From: Morinoia aosen
Taxonomy: Eukaryota; Arthropoda; Malacostraca; Amphipoda; Talitridae
Assembly (NCBI GenBank): GCA_030386875.1
Contig: CM059560.1
Coordinates: 34,714,183-34,778,182 of the forward strand
DNA: 64,000 bases
Direction of reading: 5' to 3'
Part shown: piece by piece, positions 1 to 9,482 of the stretch
Position numbering within the stretch: the first letter of the stretch is position 1
Layout of the letters: each line of letters starts with the position of its first letter
Position numbers and translations under genes: made by a program
The notes under the pieces: model-generated
Databases searched by the model: none
What the model was told of the DNA's origin: nothing
The model's input: the letters and a program-made list of their open reading frames with translations, nothing else

Positions 1-683
1 TCAGCATTATACGGACATGTGTACGTGGGATAAAATGGAGTAACATTGTGGCCGGATTTCACATCTGAGTGGAGAATATTCACAAAATTGGCACATATAG
101 GAAGATTAGGCCTTGATCCAAAAATAATAATTTTGATTACAGAAATTTAGAGTTTTTTCCGATTTGAAAGTTCAGTGCTAGTGTGCGCTGAACGCACGAA
201 AAAAAAATAAAAATAAAAGGACTAAATGCAATGCTTAAATTACCCCTTTCCCCCCAGCTCAGCCGAAAATCGATTGAAAACATCTTCGAGAATGATTTTG
301 AAATAGCGAGACAACGTTAGCCAAAAATTTAATTCATTATAAATTTTGCACAACCCTCACATCTATAAACCTGTTTATTGGTGTACACACAAAATGTATT
401 TCATGGTATGTTTATCATACGGACGTTAAATATTAATACAGAAAAGAGAAAGAAATAACAAAATAAATATGAGGAAATACTATTAATTATGGAAAGAACG
501 TTCGTTCTGCTGCACTGAACTGACGGCTGTGGTGCTCATTGTTGTCGACAGAAATAAGTAAGATGAATATGCGAATCGCTTAGCAAACGTAAAATGAAAT
601 AGTTTCTAAAATTTCTAACAGAAATTTCAGGATAAATTAAAATTTCTGATAGATGGGAAGTTCACACCGAGATGCTGCAGGCC
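1..683 (-). repeat. 3'-UTR-like dispersed repeat, copy 1
   Basis: This non-coding, AT-rich stretch is closely matched by 20849-21556, apart from small indels and substitutions. The match runs slightly into the end of the retrotransposon ORF that stops at 684: the last dozen codons and the stop are shared by both copies. The simplest reading is that it is the 3' untranslated region of the minus-strand non-LTR element at 684-3576, with copy 2 a severely 5'-truncated copy. The element's true 3' end lies at or left of the window edge. Confidence 0.55.
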
Positions 684-1230
684 CTATGACAGAGATGCAA
701 AATGACGTGACACATTTACTCTAAATTCTTTTCCAGTTTTAGAGTTTTTGATATGCTGGGGAAGCTTGTTCCACAAAAAAGCTCCAGAAACTGAGAGGGC
801 TTTTTGTCCCACGTTAGATGAACGGTAACTGACTAAAACATCGTTCCTCCGGTTTGGTCTTTCGTTTGGGATATTAGATGGAACAAATTTTACCACCTCT
901 GCATTACTTTGGGGGAGGTACAGAGAGGAGAATACTCGTCGAGCTTTCTGGATCATGAATCTGTTCGGTATTGGGATCCAGTCGAGTTTTCTTAAAAGAG
1001 GGGTGACATGATCGTATTTATTGAAATTTCCTTTGCATACCACTTTGGCGGCGAAGTTTACACATTTTTGCAACTCTTCCTGACGACATTTAGGTAAGTC
1101 TCCCCACACAAGACTGCAGTAGTCCAGACGCGATAAAACTAAAGACTGAATCACTAATACGAGGCCTGTCGAAAAAGTATCCGACCTTTGGCCAGAAAAA
1201 ATACTTCAACAACCTGACGGGGTTGGGACC

Positions 1231-1710
1231 CTAATCCCCTTCAAAGTAGGCTCCTTGTGCTTCCACACACTTAGCCCACCGATCCTTCCACTGCCGGAAA
1301 CACCTCTGGAAGTCTTCTTTTGGAATGGTGTTCAGCTCTGTCGTCGCGTTCCGCATTATCTCTTCTCTACTCTCAAAACGGGATCCTTTCAGTGGTGTCT
1401 TCAATTTTGGAAACAACCAGAAGTCGCAAGGAGCCAGGTCTGGAGAGTAGGGAGGTTGGCGAACGGTCGTAATTCCATGTTTGGCCAAGAAATTGCGGAT
1501 CAAATGGGATGAATGTGCGGGCGCGTTGTCGTGATGCAAGTGCCAGTTGTTCGCAGTCCACATGTCTGGTCTTTTGCGCCGAACTGCATCACGAAGTCGC
1601 CGGAGAACATCCTGATAGTACTCCTTTGTCACTGTTTGTCCTTCCGGTGCGTATTCGTGATGCACAATTCCACGGACATCAAAGAAAACAGTCAGCATCG
1701 ATGGAGTCAA
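1231..1710 (-). pseudogene. Mariner transposase, C-terminal catalytic fragment
   Basis: About 159 residues remain of the DDE/D catalytic domain. The second catalytic aspartate lies in HHDNAPAH and the third in PDLAPCDFWLFPKL. Counting between them gives 34 intervening residues, the DD34D spacing that defines mariner. The end of the protein (WKDRWAKCV...YFEGD) is present. The DNA-binding N-terminus and the first catalytic aspartate are missing, so this is a non-autonomous remnant. Its 3' end coincides with the left arm of the fold-back element. Confidence 0.88.
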
Positions 1711-1716
1711 ACAGGC

Positions 1717-1836
1717 AACGCGACGATGGAGCTGAACACCATTCTAAAAAAAGACTACCAGAGGTGTTTCCAGCAGTGGAAGGATCGGTGGGCTAAGTGT
1801 GTGCAAGCACAAGGGGCATACTTTGAAGGGGATTAG
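1717..1836 (+). pseudogene. Inverted duplicate of mariner transposase C-terminus
   Basis: The plus strand reads ELNTILKKDYQRCFQQWKD followed by an ending in AYFEGD and a stop. This is the same C-terminus that the left arm encodes on the opposite strand, with several substitutions. The divergence between arms shows the duplication or recombination was not recent, or joined two different mariner copies. It has no start or catalytic residues. Confidence 0.85.
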
Positions 1837-3570
1837 GGTCCCAACTCCGACAGGTATTCGAAATATTTTTTCTGGCCAAAGGTCGGATACTTTTTAGACA
1901 GGCCTCGTAATCTAGATTTTTCGTCAAGTGTGTTCTTTATACGATGAAAGAACATTAAGGTTCCGTTAATTTTGTTGCACATTGTTTCGACGTGTGAATT
2001 GAAAGTCATATTTTTGTCAAACCAAACACCCAGATTTTTAACCTTATCGACTGGTTTAATTGTATCGTCTCCAAATGTTAGCTTGAATGGTGGTAAATTT
2101 TCAGTCGCATTCTGTGATCCAAAAATAATGCATTGCGTTTTACTTGCGTTAAGTTTGAGGCCATTATGGTCATACCACAATTTCAGATTTCTCAGAAGGT
2201 TTTCAGCGTTGGCTTGTGTTTCTGTTAAATCCGCTGTTGAGCTTGTCATGGCAATTTGTACGTCATCAGCATACATTGAGATTTTTGTGTTTGCCGGCAT
2301 GGTGGGGAAATCATTGATGAAAATTGAAAATAGGAGTGGGCCGATGATTGAACCTTGAGGAACGCCAAAATTATTTGGTATGAATGATGACATTTTGTTA
2401 TTCAAGCACACTGCATGAGAGCGGTTTCGTAGGTAGCTTTCAAACCACTGAGTGTCTATTCTGAGGTTTGAAATTTTTTTGTAGAAGTTTCTTATGCTCA
2501 ACACTGTCGAAAGCTTTGGAGAGATCAAGCAATAGTAAGAGAGTTAATTTTTTTTGGTCAATATCATTGTAAATTTTTTCTGTTATGTTTAACAGGGCGT
2601 CCTGAGTACTGGTATTCCTCCTGTAAGCATATTGATTGCGATGCAGTAGATGTGACTCGTCTATGTAAGACGAGAGCTGGTTTGTTATTACTTTTTCTAA
2701 TATTTTGGACATAACAGGCAGGAGACTGATTGGTCTGTAGTTTGACGCTATGTCGATATCACCAGATTTATGTAATGGCTTAATTATGGATAGTTTCCAT
2801 TGATCGGGAAACTTGTTTGTGACTATAGATGTATTTATTATCAAGCGAATAAAGGGTGCTGTGACAAGGAAGCTGTCTTTTATATGTTGGAGGCTTATGC
2901 CATCATGTCCAGTCGCTTTAGTATTCTTTAGTGAGTATAAGATTTTTCGTATCTCTATGACGCTAACTGGCTTTGGTCTCCACTTGTTGCTACTATTTGG
3001 GGATGAAACATCGCTCAGATTTGCCTCTGTAGATGTGTCTGAAACTGTCCTGGATACTTCATTGAAAACATCTTCGCCAACTTTTGAGAAGAAAGTGTTA
3101 AAGTCATTCGCCATTTCTGAGGGGTTGTCAAAAGTGCTTTTGCAGTCTGAATTTTTATACTGAGCAGCTTCTCTAATGATTTCCCAAGTTCTTTTAGGGT
3201 TTTGTTTTGCCGCCAAGAGCTCTTTGTGGAAGTAGTCCCGTTTTGCTTCCTTAACTTTTCTTCGTAGGACCTTCTCATGATCTTTATATAATTTTCGACG
3301 CGTACTGTCTGATTTATTCAGTTTGTACTCACGCTGCAAATTTCTTTTAGCTCTGCTCAAATGTTTTATCTCATCTGTTTTCCATTTAGAAATTCTTGGC
3401 TTCACTTTCTGCGTAGTGAAAGGTGCGCATTCGTTAAGAGCTGATACGAAATTTTCGTTGAAAAGCGAAACTTGTAGATTGACATCATCGGTGTTTTCCA
3501 TGCCTTGAAATTCACTCCATCTGTCTAATAGCTCCTCTTGAAATATTTTGAAATAGTTGCAGTTACCAGT

Positions 3571-6500
3571 TCCCACACAGGGCCAAGGCCGTTAAGAGTT
3601 CATACACAAAGAGTGGAGATTGCTCCCAATGTAATTTTGAAACATGTTGGACATGTTGGAAAGTGTAAAAATGGAGAATACATAATAAAGAAAGCAACTT
3701 TAAAAAAAGGCATTTGTGTCGCAGAAGCAATTGTGAGAGTTAATAATAGGAGAAAGATTCCGTTGTTGTTAATTAATAGCTCCGACAGAGCGATTGTTTT
3801 ACCAGAGAATGCAATTATAAGTACTTTAGAAAAAGTGGAGAAGGATCACGTTGAATCCGAAGTTTACTTGTCAGATGTACAAGGAGAATTAAAAGGAGGA
3901 TTGAGTACCTTTGTGCAGGCAGCTAGTGTTGTTCAGGACAGTCATTTAGATGTCGAGAAGAAAGACACTAATAGTGAATCTGTCGGGATCACAGGAGTTG
4001 TCGACAAAGGGTACATTTCTGATTCCAAAGAAATAGCCCGTGGTCGGCGGAAGTTAAATAATGATGATATCAAGTGTAACGATGACGAAATGAAGCCTGA
4101 ATTGCTGAGTTTGTTGAATGAATTCAGAGACGTTATTACTATAGACAATGAATCGATCTCCGCTGCTGCGATTAAACCATACAAAATACGTTTGAAACCT
4201 AACGTGGATGTCGTAAATGTCCCTCCCTATCGTATTGCCCACCGTTACATGGAAGACTTGAAAGTCGTTAACGAAAAAATGTTAGACGACGGAATTATTA
4301 GACCATCGATTTCAGCTTATAATTCACCGATAATTGTAGTTCATAAGAAAGATGGAACCATACGTCCGGTAGTTGACTTTCGCAAAGTAAATGAGGTAAT
4401 TTATGAAGAATCATTCCCTCTACCGCGGATGGATGAGATACTCTATAGTCTAAATGGTCATAAATACTTTTCGAAATTAGATCTTAGGTCGGGATATCAT
4501 AATATTACACTGACCGATGAGAGTAAGGAAATAACAGCATTTACCGTTGGTAGCAGAAAATACGAGTTCAATCGTTTACCTTTTGGTTTAAAAACCTCAC
4601 CTGCATATTTCCAGTCAGTAATGACGCAAACTCTATCTCCTGTTCTAGGAAAACTATCTTTCGTCTTTATGGACGACGTACTCATTTTTTCAAAGGAAAA
4701 AGATCAACATCTTGCCGATATAAAAGTTGTACTTGAACTATTAAGAAACGCTAGATTGTCAATAAAGACGGAAAAGTGCGAATTTTTTAGTGATGAGATT
4801 GAATATCTCGGACATTCCAACAGCGGAATGGGAACCAGAAGCACCGGTACTGACAAAGTGAAGAATTTAGAAATTCCTAAGAATGTGAAACAGTTACAGT
4901 CATTTCTAGGACTAGTAAATTTCTTTCGTAGGTACATAAAAAATTTTGCGAGTATCGCAAGCCCGCTCTATAATCTTCTGAAGAAAAATGTTGAATTCAA
5001 TTGGTCTAGAGATTGTCAAAACGCTTTTGAAAAATTAAAGGATGAACTGTGTGAAAATACAATCTTGAGTCACCCAAACTTCGATCAAAAGTTTCATCTG
5101 TTTTGTGATGCATCAAACGTCGGCATAGGAGCTGTTTTACTCCAGTCATCTACTGATAAAGTTCGAAACATGAGACCTGTCGCATTTTTTTCTAAAACGT
5201 TGAATTCCACCCAACGACGATACTCAACAACAAAAAAGGAAATGTTTGCTATAGTTGAAGCGTTGAAGTACTTTAAATATCTTGTTTTAGGATATGATCT
5301 GGTCATTTACACCGATCATAAGCCTCTGGTTCCTTTATTTTCAAAGAAATTGCCTGAAGACAACACGCTCGCTAGATGGAGTATTTATGTGCAAGCTTTT
5401 GATGCCAAATTAAAGTATTTTTCTGGGAAAGCGAATAGTGCCGCCGATGCATTAAGTAGATTAAATCATGACAAAAATCCCTTAACAGAAAGAGAACTAT
5501 TAGAGTGTTCTGAATTAACCCCGGATGTAGAGACTTTTCCCGTTGTAACCAGGCTGCAAGCCGCTGCTGCGGGTAACAAATGTAACCAGCCGGTGACTGA
5601 GGGAGAGTTCGAGGAGACAATGCCAGGAAGTGAGGATGGAAGAAACAACAACAGTACTGCTGAACAGCAGACAGACCCCAGACGTGAACCCAGTGACCTT
5701 AATAGCAGACAGAAAACGTGCTTATGCAGACTGGATAACGTTAACAAGACTACAGACCATTCAAGTATTAACGACAACTGGTCGTTAGACGAATTTAAAC
5801 GTGAACAAGATAGTGATCCTTTTTGTTCTGAAATAAAGGATGCCCTAGAGAACGCAACAAAAGTTACTAATACTGACATGAATGAATTTCTGATTATGAA
5901 TGACATTTTGTATAAAAGACGAAGAATTGACAACAGACCCAGCACCATTCTGACTACTGTGGTGCCATATACTCTGCTACACAAGACAATTTTATTTATT
6001 CACAATTTGTCCCATACAGATTTGAATCATACCTTGTTTAAGTTTAAATTAAAATATTTTCATCCGTACGAACGGACAATTACACGCAAAATTGTTGAAT
6101 CTTGTGACATCTGTAAGATTCTAAAATCACGAATATCGACGCCGATTAAAATTCTAAATGCTCCAATTGGAACACGATGCTTTCAAACGGTCAGCATAGA
6201 CTTCTACGGTCCATTAACAATGACAGACAATGGGAACAAATTTATTCTTGTCGTCATCGACCTGTTCTCTCGTTTTGTTAAATTATATTCGACTAGTGAC
6301 CGACGTACAGAGACTGTTACAGATTGTCTATGGAATTTTTGCTGTTTGTTCGGTACCCCGGACGTATTATTGTCTGACAATGCTTTAGAATTTAAATCAT
6401 CTAATGTGGGAAATTTCACAAAAGGACTTTCTATCTTGAAAAGGGAAGTTCTGGCTTATTCCCCTTTTTCTAATGGCATTGTTGAGCGATGTAATGGAAA

Positions 6501-7008
6501 AATTCGACACCTGCTCAAGTTATATCTAAATTTTCTTACTCATAATGAGTGGGATAGATTATTGGATATTGTGGAGAATTCGATTAACAATAGCTTTAAT
6601 GAAACATTAGGCGATACCCCCGCATACACGGTTTTCGGTAGAGATACGTGTGTGTATATTAGTTCTACTAATTTAGAAGACTTCAATGTTGCGACTACAT
6701 ATGAAGATGTTCAAAAACAAAAATTTAAAGAGTCATCTATTGTAGTGAACAATATTAGAAATGCAATCATTAACGCTACAATCGAAAGAACTACCTATAG
6801 AAACGTGAAACGTCGCGATAAAAATTTAAAGGTGACGGACCGTGTACTGGTGAAAAACCATGCCAAAAAACACAAGCTACAGCTAAATTTCTTAGGTCCC
6901 GGTATCATTGAAAGGCTGGGTAAAAATTATGCAGATATTAAGATCGGTAACAAGATTATCCGATCGAACTTAAACCATGTACTGCCTTTAGATAAGTTAA
7001 AAGGGTAA
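3571..7008 (+). CDS. Ty3/gypsy pol fragment: reverse transcriptase, RNase H, integrase
   Basis: An uninterrupted reading frame of about 1,145 codons lacks the aspartic protease and any gag, because the 5' part is cut off at the junction with the non-LTR element. In order it holds a PR-RT linker; reverse transcriptase (VDFRKVNEV, LDLRSGYHNI, LPFGLKTSPAYFQ, catalytic VFMDDVLIF); RNase H (FCDASNVGIGAVLLQ, TTKKEMFAIVEAL, YTDHKPL, ADALSRL); and integrase with an HHCC zinc domain (HNLSH...CDIC) and DDE residues in SIDFYGP, LSDNALEF and NGIVERCNGK. The catalytic box reads FMDD rather than the common YxDD, a tolerated variant. The integrase C-terminus ends at the stop at 7006-7008. The intact frame suggests fairly recent activity, although the element is now incomplete. 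Confidence 0.93.
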   Translation, partial: SHTGPRPLRVHTQRVEIAPNVILKHVGHVGKCKNGEYIIKKATLKKGICVAEAIVRVNNRRKIPLLLINSSDRAIVLPENAIISTLEKVEKDHVESEVYLSDVQGELKGGLSTFVQAASVVQDSHLDVEKKDTNSESVGITGVVDKGYISDSKEIARGRRKLNNDDIKCNDDEMKPELLSLLNEFRDVITIDNESISAAAIKPYKIRLKPNVDVVNVPPYRIAHRYMEDLKVVNEKMLDDGIIRPSISAYNSPIIVVHKKDGTIRPVVDFRKVNEVIYEESFPLPRMDEILYSLNGHKYFSKLDLRSGYHNITLTDESKEITAFTVGSRKYEFNRLPFGLKTSPAYFQSVMTQTLSPVLGKLSFVFMDDVLIFSKEKDQHLADIKVVLELLRNARLSIKTEKCEFFSDEIEYLGHSNSGMGTRSTGTDKVKNLEIPKNVKQLQSFLGLVNFFRRYIKNFASIASPLYNLLKKNVEFNWSRDCQNAFEKLKDELCENTILSHPNFDQKFHLFCDASNVGIGAVLLQSSTDKVRNMRPVAFFSKTLNSTQRRYSTTKKEMFAIVEALKYFKYLVLGYDLVIYTDHKPLVPLFSKKLPEDNTLARWSIYVQAFDAKLKYFSGKANSAADALSRLNHDKNPLTERELLECSELTPDVETFPVVTRLQAAAAGNKCNQPVTEGEFEETMPGSEDGRNNNSTAEQQTDPRREPSDLNSRQKTCLCRLDNVNKTTDHSSINDNWSLDEFKREQDSDPFCSEIKDALENATKVTNTDMNEFLIMNDILYKRRRIDNRPSTILTTVVPYTLLHKTILFIHNLSHTDLNHTLFKFKLKYFHPYERTITRKIVESCDICKILKSRISTPIKILNAPIGTRCFQTVSIDFYGPLTMTDNGNKFILVVIDLFSRFVKLYSTSDRRTETVTDCLWNFCCLFGTPDVLLSDNALEFKSSNVGNFTKGLSILKREVLAYSPFSNGIVERCNGKIRHLLKLYLNFLTHNEWDRLLDIVENSINNSFNETLGDTPAYTVFGRDTCVYISSTNLEDFNVATTYEDVQKQKFKESSIVVNNIRNAIINATIERTTYRNVKRRDKNLKVTDRVLVKNHAKKHKLQLNFLGPGIIERLGKNYADIKIGNKIIRSNLNHVLPLDKLKG

Positions 7009-7360
7009 AATTGTCAACCTAGTTTGGAACTGTTCATTTTCATATATTCCGAAATTGCCATTCCATATATGTATTTAAATGGTATTTAGCTTGTAAGTGT
7101 GTTCTATGAGTTTTTAGCTTGTAAGTGCGTTCTATGAGTTTTTTCTTAGGACTTTATGTATGTCTTGCGTTAGGAAATATTTTGTTGCGCAAACACCTTG
7201 TGACGAGATGTTGAACTTAGGATGTTGTCATACTGTTATTGCGACATCAAAGTTGTGTTCATCAAGTCTTAAGCTAGAGTTGATAAACCTAGGTGCAATC
7301 GTGGAAATGTCGACACGAGAGTGCGAGTGCGAAACCCGCGAGAACTGCATCGCATCTGCC
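7009..7360 (+). other. Non-coding 3' region of gypsy element before the inverted repeat
   Basis: AT-rich sequence follows the pol stop. It contains a 27-bp direct duplication (units starting near 7087 and 7114, each with AGCTTGTAAGTG.GTTCTATG). An 84-codon open frame (7160-7414) has no recognisable motif and runs into the inverted repeat, so I do not call it a gene. Confidence 0.5.
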
Positions 7361-7489
7361 GCAACTTGTTTGAAAACAATGTCAGGCATTGTAGTTGGAA
7401 TGAATGTGTCTTAATGAGAAGGAAGCGTTGCCTTAGTATGAAACGACAATTGCTTACTGTAAACTTGTGGCCATGCTAATCAGCTGTGT

Positions 7490-7502
7490 CGTTTCCTTTC
7501 AG
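7490..7502 (+). promoter_or_regulatory. Candidate 3' splice site upstream of small ORFs
   Basis: A pyrimidine-rich tract ending TTTCCTTTCAG lies about 220 bp upstream of the first small ORF. Errantivirus-like gypsy elements often express a post-pol ORF from a spliced mRNA, so this could be the acceptor. It is a sequence match only, with no transcript evidence. An identical site exists on the other arm in mirror position. Confidence 0.3.
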
Positions 7503-7722
7503 ATTCCTTGGGCGACTCCTGAACAACTCCAGAACATTACACATTCCGATTTACAATATACACATACACTTTACACCTTCACTTACTACTTGGTTTGCGC
7601 ACTTATCTAATTTCAATAATAATTAATAATCACTAATAACTACTTACTTAATTTCAATAAGCACCTCAAAGACTTCAATCATTTTACTTCCTGCTCTGTT
7701 AGTCGCCTTGTGGCCCGCTAAC

Positions 7723-8049
7723 ATGGGTAACAAAGTATCCAATGTTAACGTAGACGCCATTTTAACTGCAATTAAAGCCAATAATGGTCAGATATCGGAT
7801 GAACTCCTCCGCCATACAGAGGAAACGAGAGTCGACCTCATTCCTGATCAATTGAGCGACATACTGTTGCTCCTTTACACGTTAATCACGATTATAACTA
7901 CTGTAATGATTATTTATATTAAAAGAGATCTCAACAAGGTTATTGGACGACTAAGTGGTGAGGACGTAGCTTTGCGTCGAACCGCTTGGAAGGAAATCAG
8001 TAATAGCCCTAGGCAAATACTTGCAGTTCCACCTCAAGTTAGCGCATAA
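7723..8049 (+). CDS. Small single-pass membrane protein, left palindrome arm
   Basis: The ORF encodes 108 residues starting MGNKVS, which fits the N-myristoylation consensus (Gly2, Ser6). A hydrophilic stretch follows, then one strong transmembrane segment (ILLLLYTLITIITTVMIIYI), then a basic segment (KRDLNKVIGR) that would lie on the cytosolic side. I do not recognise the family. On the opposite arm the frame opens 22 codons earlier at an ATG. Here that upstream codon is ATA (7657-7659), so the left copy probably starts at 7723, which may be the true start in both. Its position after pol corresponds to where env or accessory ORFs lie in gypsy-type elements, but it is far too short for an envelope. 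Confidence 0.5.
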   Translation: MGNKVSNVNVDAILTAIKANNGQISDELLRHTEETRVDLIPDQLSDILLLLYTLITIITTVMIIYIKRDLNKVIGRLSGEDVALRRTAWKEISNSPRQILAVPPQVSA

Positions 8050-8136
8050 CATTACGACGCTAGACTTCTACATTCACATTAACATGACAAAACACACTTG
8101 CCTCATGCACAGAGTCCACGTGCACGTCCCTACAAG

Positions 8137-8358
8137 ATGGAACTTTACGCATACAAGATGGAGACGACTGAATATTTCTATTTTCCATGTCTTAGAATAT
8201 TTCTATTTTATACGGATTATTACTTGTTCTTGGTGTCGTTAATTATAACCCTTGATGTCGTTTTACTCGCCCTATGGAAATGTTTTGTTCATGTTTCACG
8301 CGAGATAAGGAGACGAATTATTTATATTGCGAATAAAAACCAAATTGCACGCTTGTAG
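8137..8358 (+). CDS. Second small hydrophobic ORF, left arm
   Basis: The ORF has 73 codons from an ATG at 8137. It has one long hydrophobic stretch (YYLFLVSLIITLDVVLLALW) and a basic C-terminal tail (VSREIRRRIIYIANKNQ). No family is recognised. The same frame is open on the other arm with a single Leu-to-Ile change. Conservation between arms may only reflect recent duplication, so coding status is uncertain. Confidence 0.3.
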   Translation: MELYAYKMETTEYFYFPCLRIFLFYTDYYLFLVSLIITLDVVLLALWKCFVHVSREIRRRIIYIANKNQIARL

Positions 8359-8484
8359 ATTGGTTGAATTGAATTAGTTCATTTATTGATTATTCAAATT
8401 AACTTATTTCAATTCAACTAAATTAAATATTGAAAGTAAATTAAATAGAATAATCAATAAATGAACTAATTCAATTCAACCAAT

Positions 8485-8706
8485 CTACAAGCGTGCAATT
8501 TGGTTTTTATTCGCAATATAAATAATTCGTCTCCTTATCTCGCGTGAAACATGAACAAAACATTTCCATAGGGCGAGTATAACGACATCAAGGGTTATAA
8601 TTAACGACACCAAGAACAAGTAATAATCCGTATAAAATAGAAATATTCTAAGACATGGAAAATAGAAATATTCAGTCGTCTCCATCTTGTATGCGTAAAG
8701 TTCCAT
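8485..8706 (-). CDS. Second small hydrophobic ORF, right arm (mirror copy)
   Basis: This is the mirror of 8137-8358 on the opposite arm and differs by one conservative substitution. It has the same predicted transmembrane stretch and basic tail. Coding status is uncertain. Confidence 0.3.
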   Translation of the reverse strand: MELYAYKMETTEYFYFPCLRIFLFYTDYYLFLVSLIITLDVVILALWKCFVHVSREIRRRIIYIANKNQIARL

Positions 8707-8793
8707 CTTGTAGGGACGTGCACGTGGACTCTGTGCATGAGGCAAGTGTGTTTTGTCATGTTAATGTGAATGTAGAAGTCTAGCGTCGTAATG

Positions 8794-9120
8794 TTATGCG
8801 CTAACTTGAGGTGGAACTGCAAGTATTTGCCTAGGGCTATTACTGATTTCCTTCCAAGCGGTTCGACGCAAAGCTACGTCCTCACCACTTAGTCGTCCAA
8901 TAACCTTGTTGAGATCTCTTTTAATATAAATAATCATTACAGTAGTTATAATCGTGATTAACGTGTAAAGGAGCAACAGTATGTCGCTCAATTGATCAGG
9001 AATGAGGTCGACTCTCGTTTCCTCTGTATGGCGGATGAGTTCATCCGATATCTGACCATTATTGGCTTTAATTGCAGTTAAAATGGCGTCTACGTTAACA
9101 TTGGATACTTTGTTACCCAT
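8794..9120 (-). CDS. Small single-pass membrane protein, right palindrome arm
   Basis: This is the mirror copy of 7723-8049, with one Leu-to-Ile difference at the position of 7807/9036. The arm keeps an in-frame upstream ATG at 9184-9186. That would add a short hydrophobic N-terminus (SIILLPALLVALWPA) resembling a signal peptide and give 130 residues. The choice between a signal-peptide form and a myristoylated form (start at 9120, MGNKVS) cannot be made from sequence alone. Confidence 0.5.
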   Translation of the reverse strand: MGNKVSNVNVDAILTAIKANNGQISDELIRHTEETRVDLIPDQLSDILLLLYTLITIITTVMIIYIKRDLNKVIGRLSGEDVALRRTAWKEISNSPRQILAVPPQVSA

Positions 9121-9482
9121 GTTAGCGGGCCACAAGGCGACTAACAGAGCAGGAAGTAAAATGATTGAAGTCTTTGAGGTGCTCATTGAAATTAAGTAAG
9201 TAGTTATTAGTGATTATTAATTATTATTGAAATTAGATAAGTGCGCAAACCAAGTAGTAAGTGAAGGTGTAAAGTGTATGTGTATATTGTAAATCGGAAT
9301 GTGTAATGTTCTGGAGTTGTTCAGGAGTCGCCCAAGGAATCTGAAAGGAAACGACAGAGCTGATTAGCATGGCCACAAGTTTACAGTAAGCAATTGTCGT
9401 TTCATACTAAGGCAACGCTTCCTTCTCATTAAGACACATTCATTCCAACTACAATGCCTGACATTGTTTTCAAACAAGTTGC

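Larger units (their letters stand above)
1160..1907. mobile_element. Fold-back mariner (Tc1/mariner) insertion
   Basis: The ends are inverted repeats beginning CGAGGCCTGTC and running through TATCCGACCTTTGGCCAGAA. They are flanked by TA at 1158-1159 and 1908-1909, the mariner target duplication. The element is 748 bp, shorter than an intact mariner (about 1.3 kb). Both ends carry the transposase 3' coding end in opposite orientation (stop near 1231 on the minus strand and near 1836 on the plus strand). The arms are therefore about 190 bp, far longer than normal mariner inverted repeats. The N-terminal half of the transposase is absent. It sits inside the reverse transcriptase gene of the older non-LTR element. 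Confidence 0.88.
684..3576 (-). pseudogene. CR1/Jockey-like non-LTR retrotransposon ORF2, 5'-truncated and interrupted
   Basis: Three open segments read on the minus strand: 3576-2440, 2528-1908 and 1157-684. Together they give a reverse transcriptase without its N-terminal endonuclease. Visible motifs are the linker with EAKRDYFHKEL, finger motifs around NYRPISLLPVMSKILEK, motif A LSKAFDSVEH, motif B GVPQGSIIGPLLF and the catalytic MYADDVQIA. The C-terminal segment has SRLDYCSLVWG and WNKLPQHIKNS, typical of CR1/Jockey-type elements. A frameshift near 2,500 moves the frame between motifs A and B, and a mariner insertion at 1160-1907 splits the C-terminal part. The 5' end is lost at about 3,560-3,576, where gypsy sequence begins. 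It cannot make an active protein. The clade call (CR1 versus Jockey) is from motif style only. Confidence 0.85.
7361..9482. repeat. Near-perfect 1-kb inverted repeat (palindrome)
   Basis: Left arm 7361-8394 and right arm 8449-9482 are each 1,034 bp and separated by a 54-bp AT-rich centre. Paired coordinates sum to 16,843 along the whole length, so there is no net indel between the arms. I could find only a handful of mismatches: near 7485/9358, 7659/9184, 7807/9036 and 8263/8580. Both arms contain the same two small ORFs, now converging on the centre. The unit lies directly downstream of a gypsy pol gene and appears to be that element's 3' region duplicated in inverse orientation. Confidence 0.95.
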
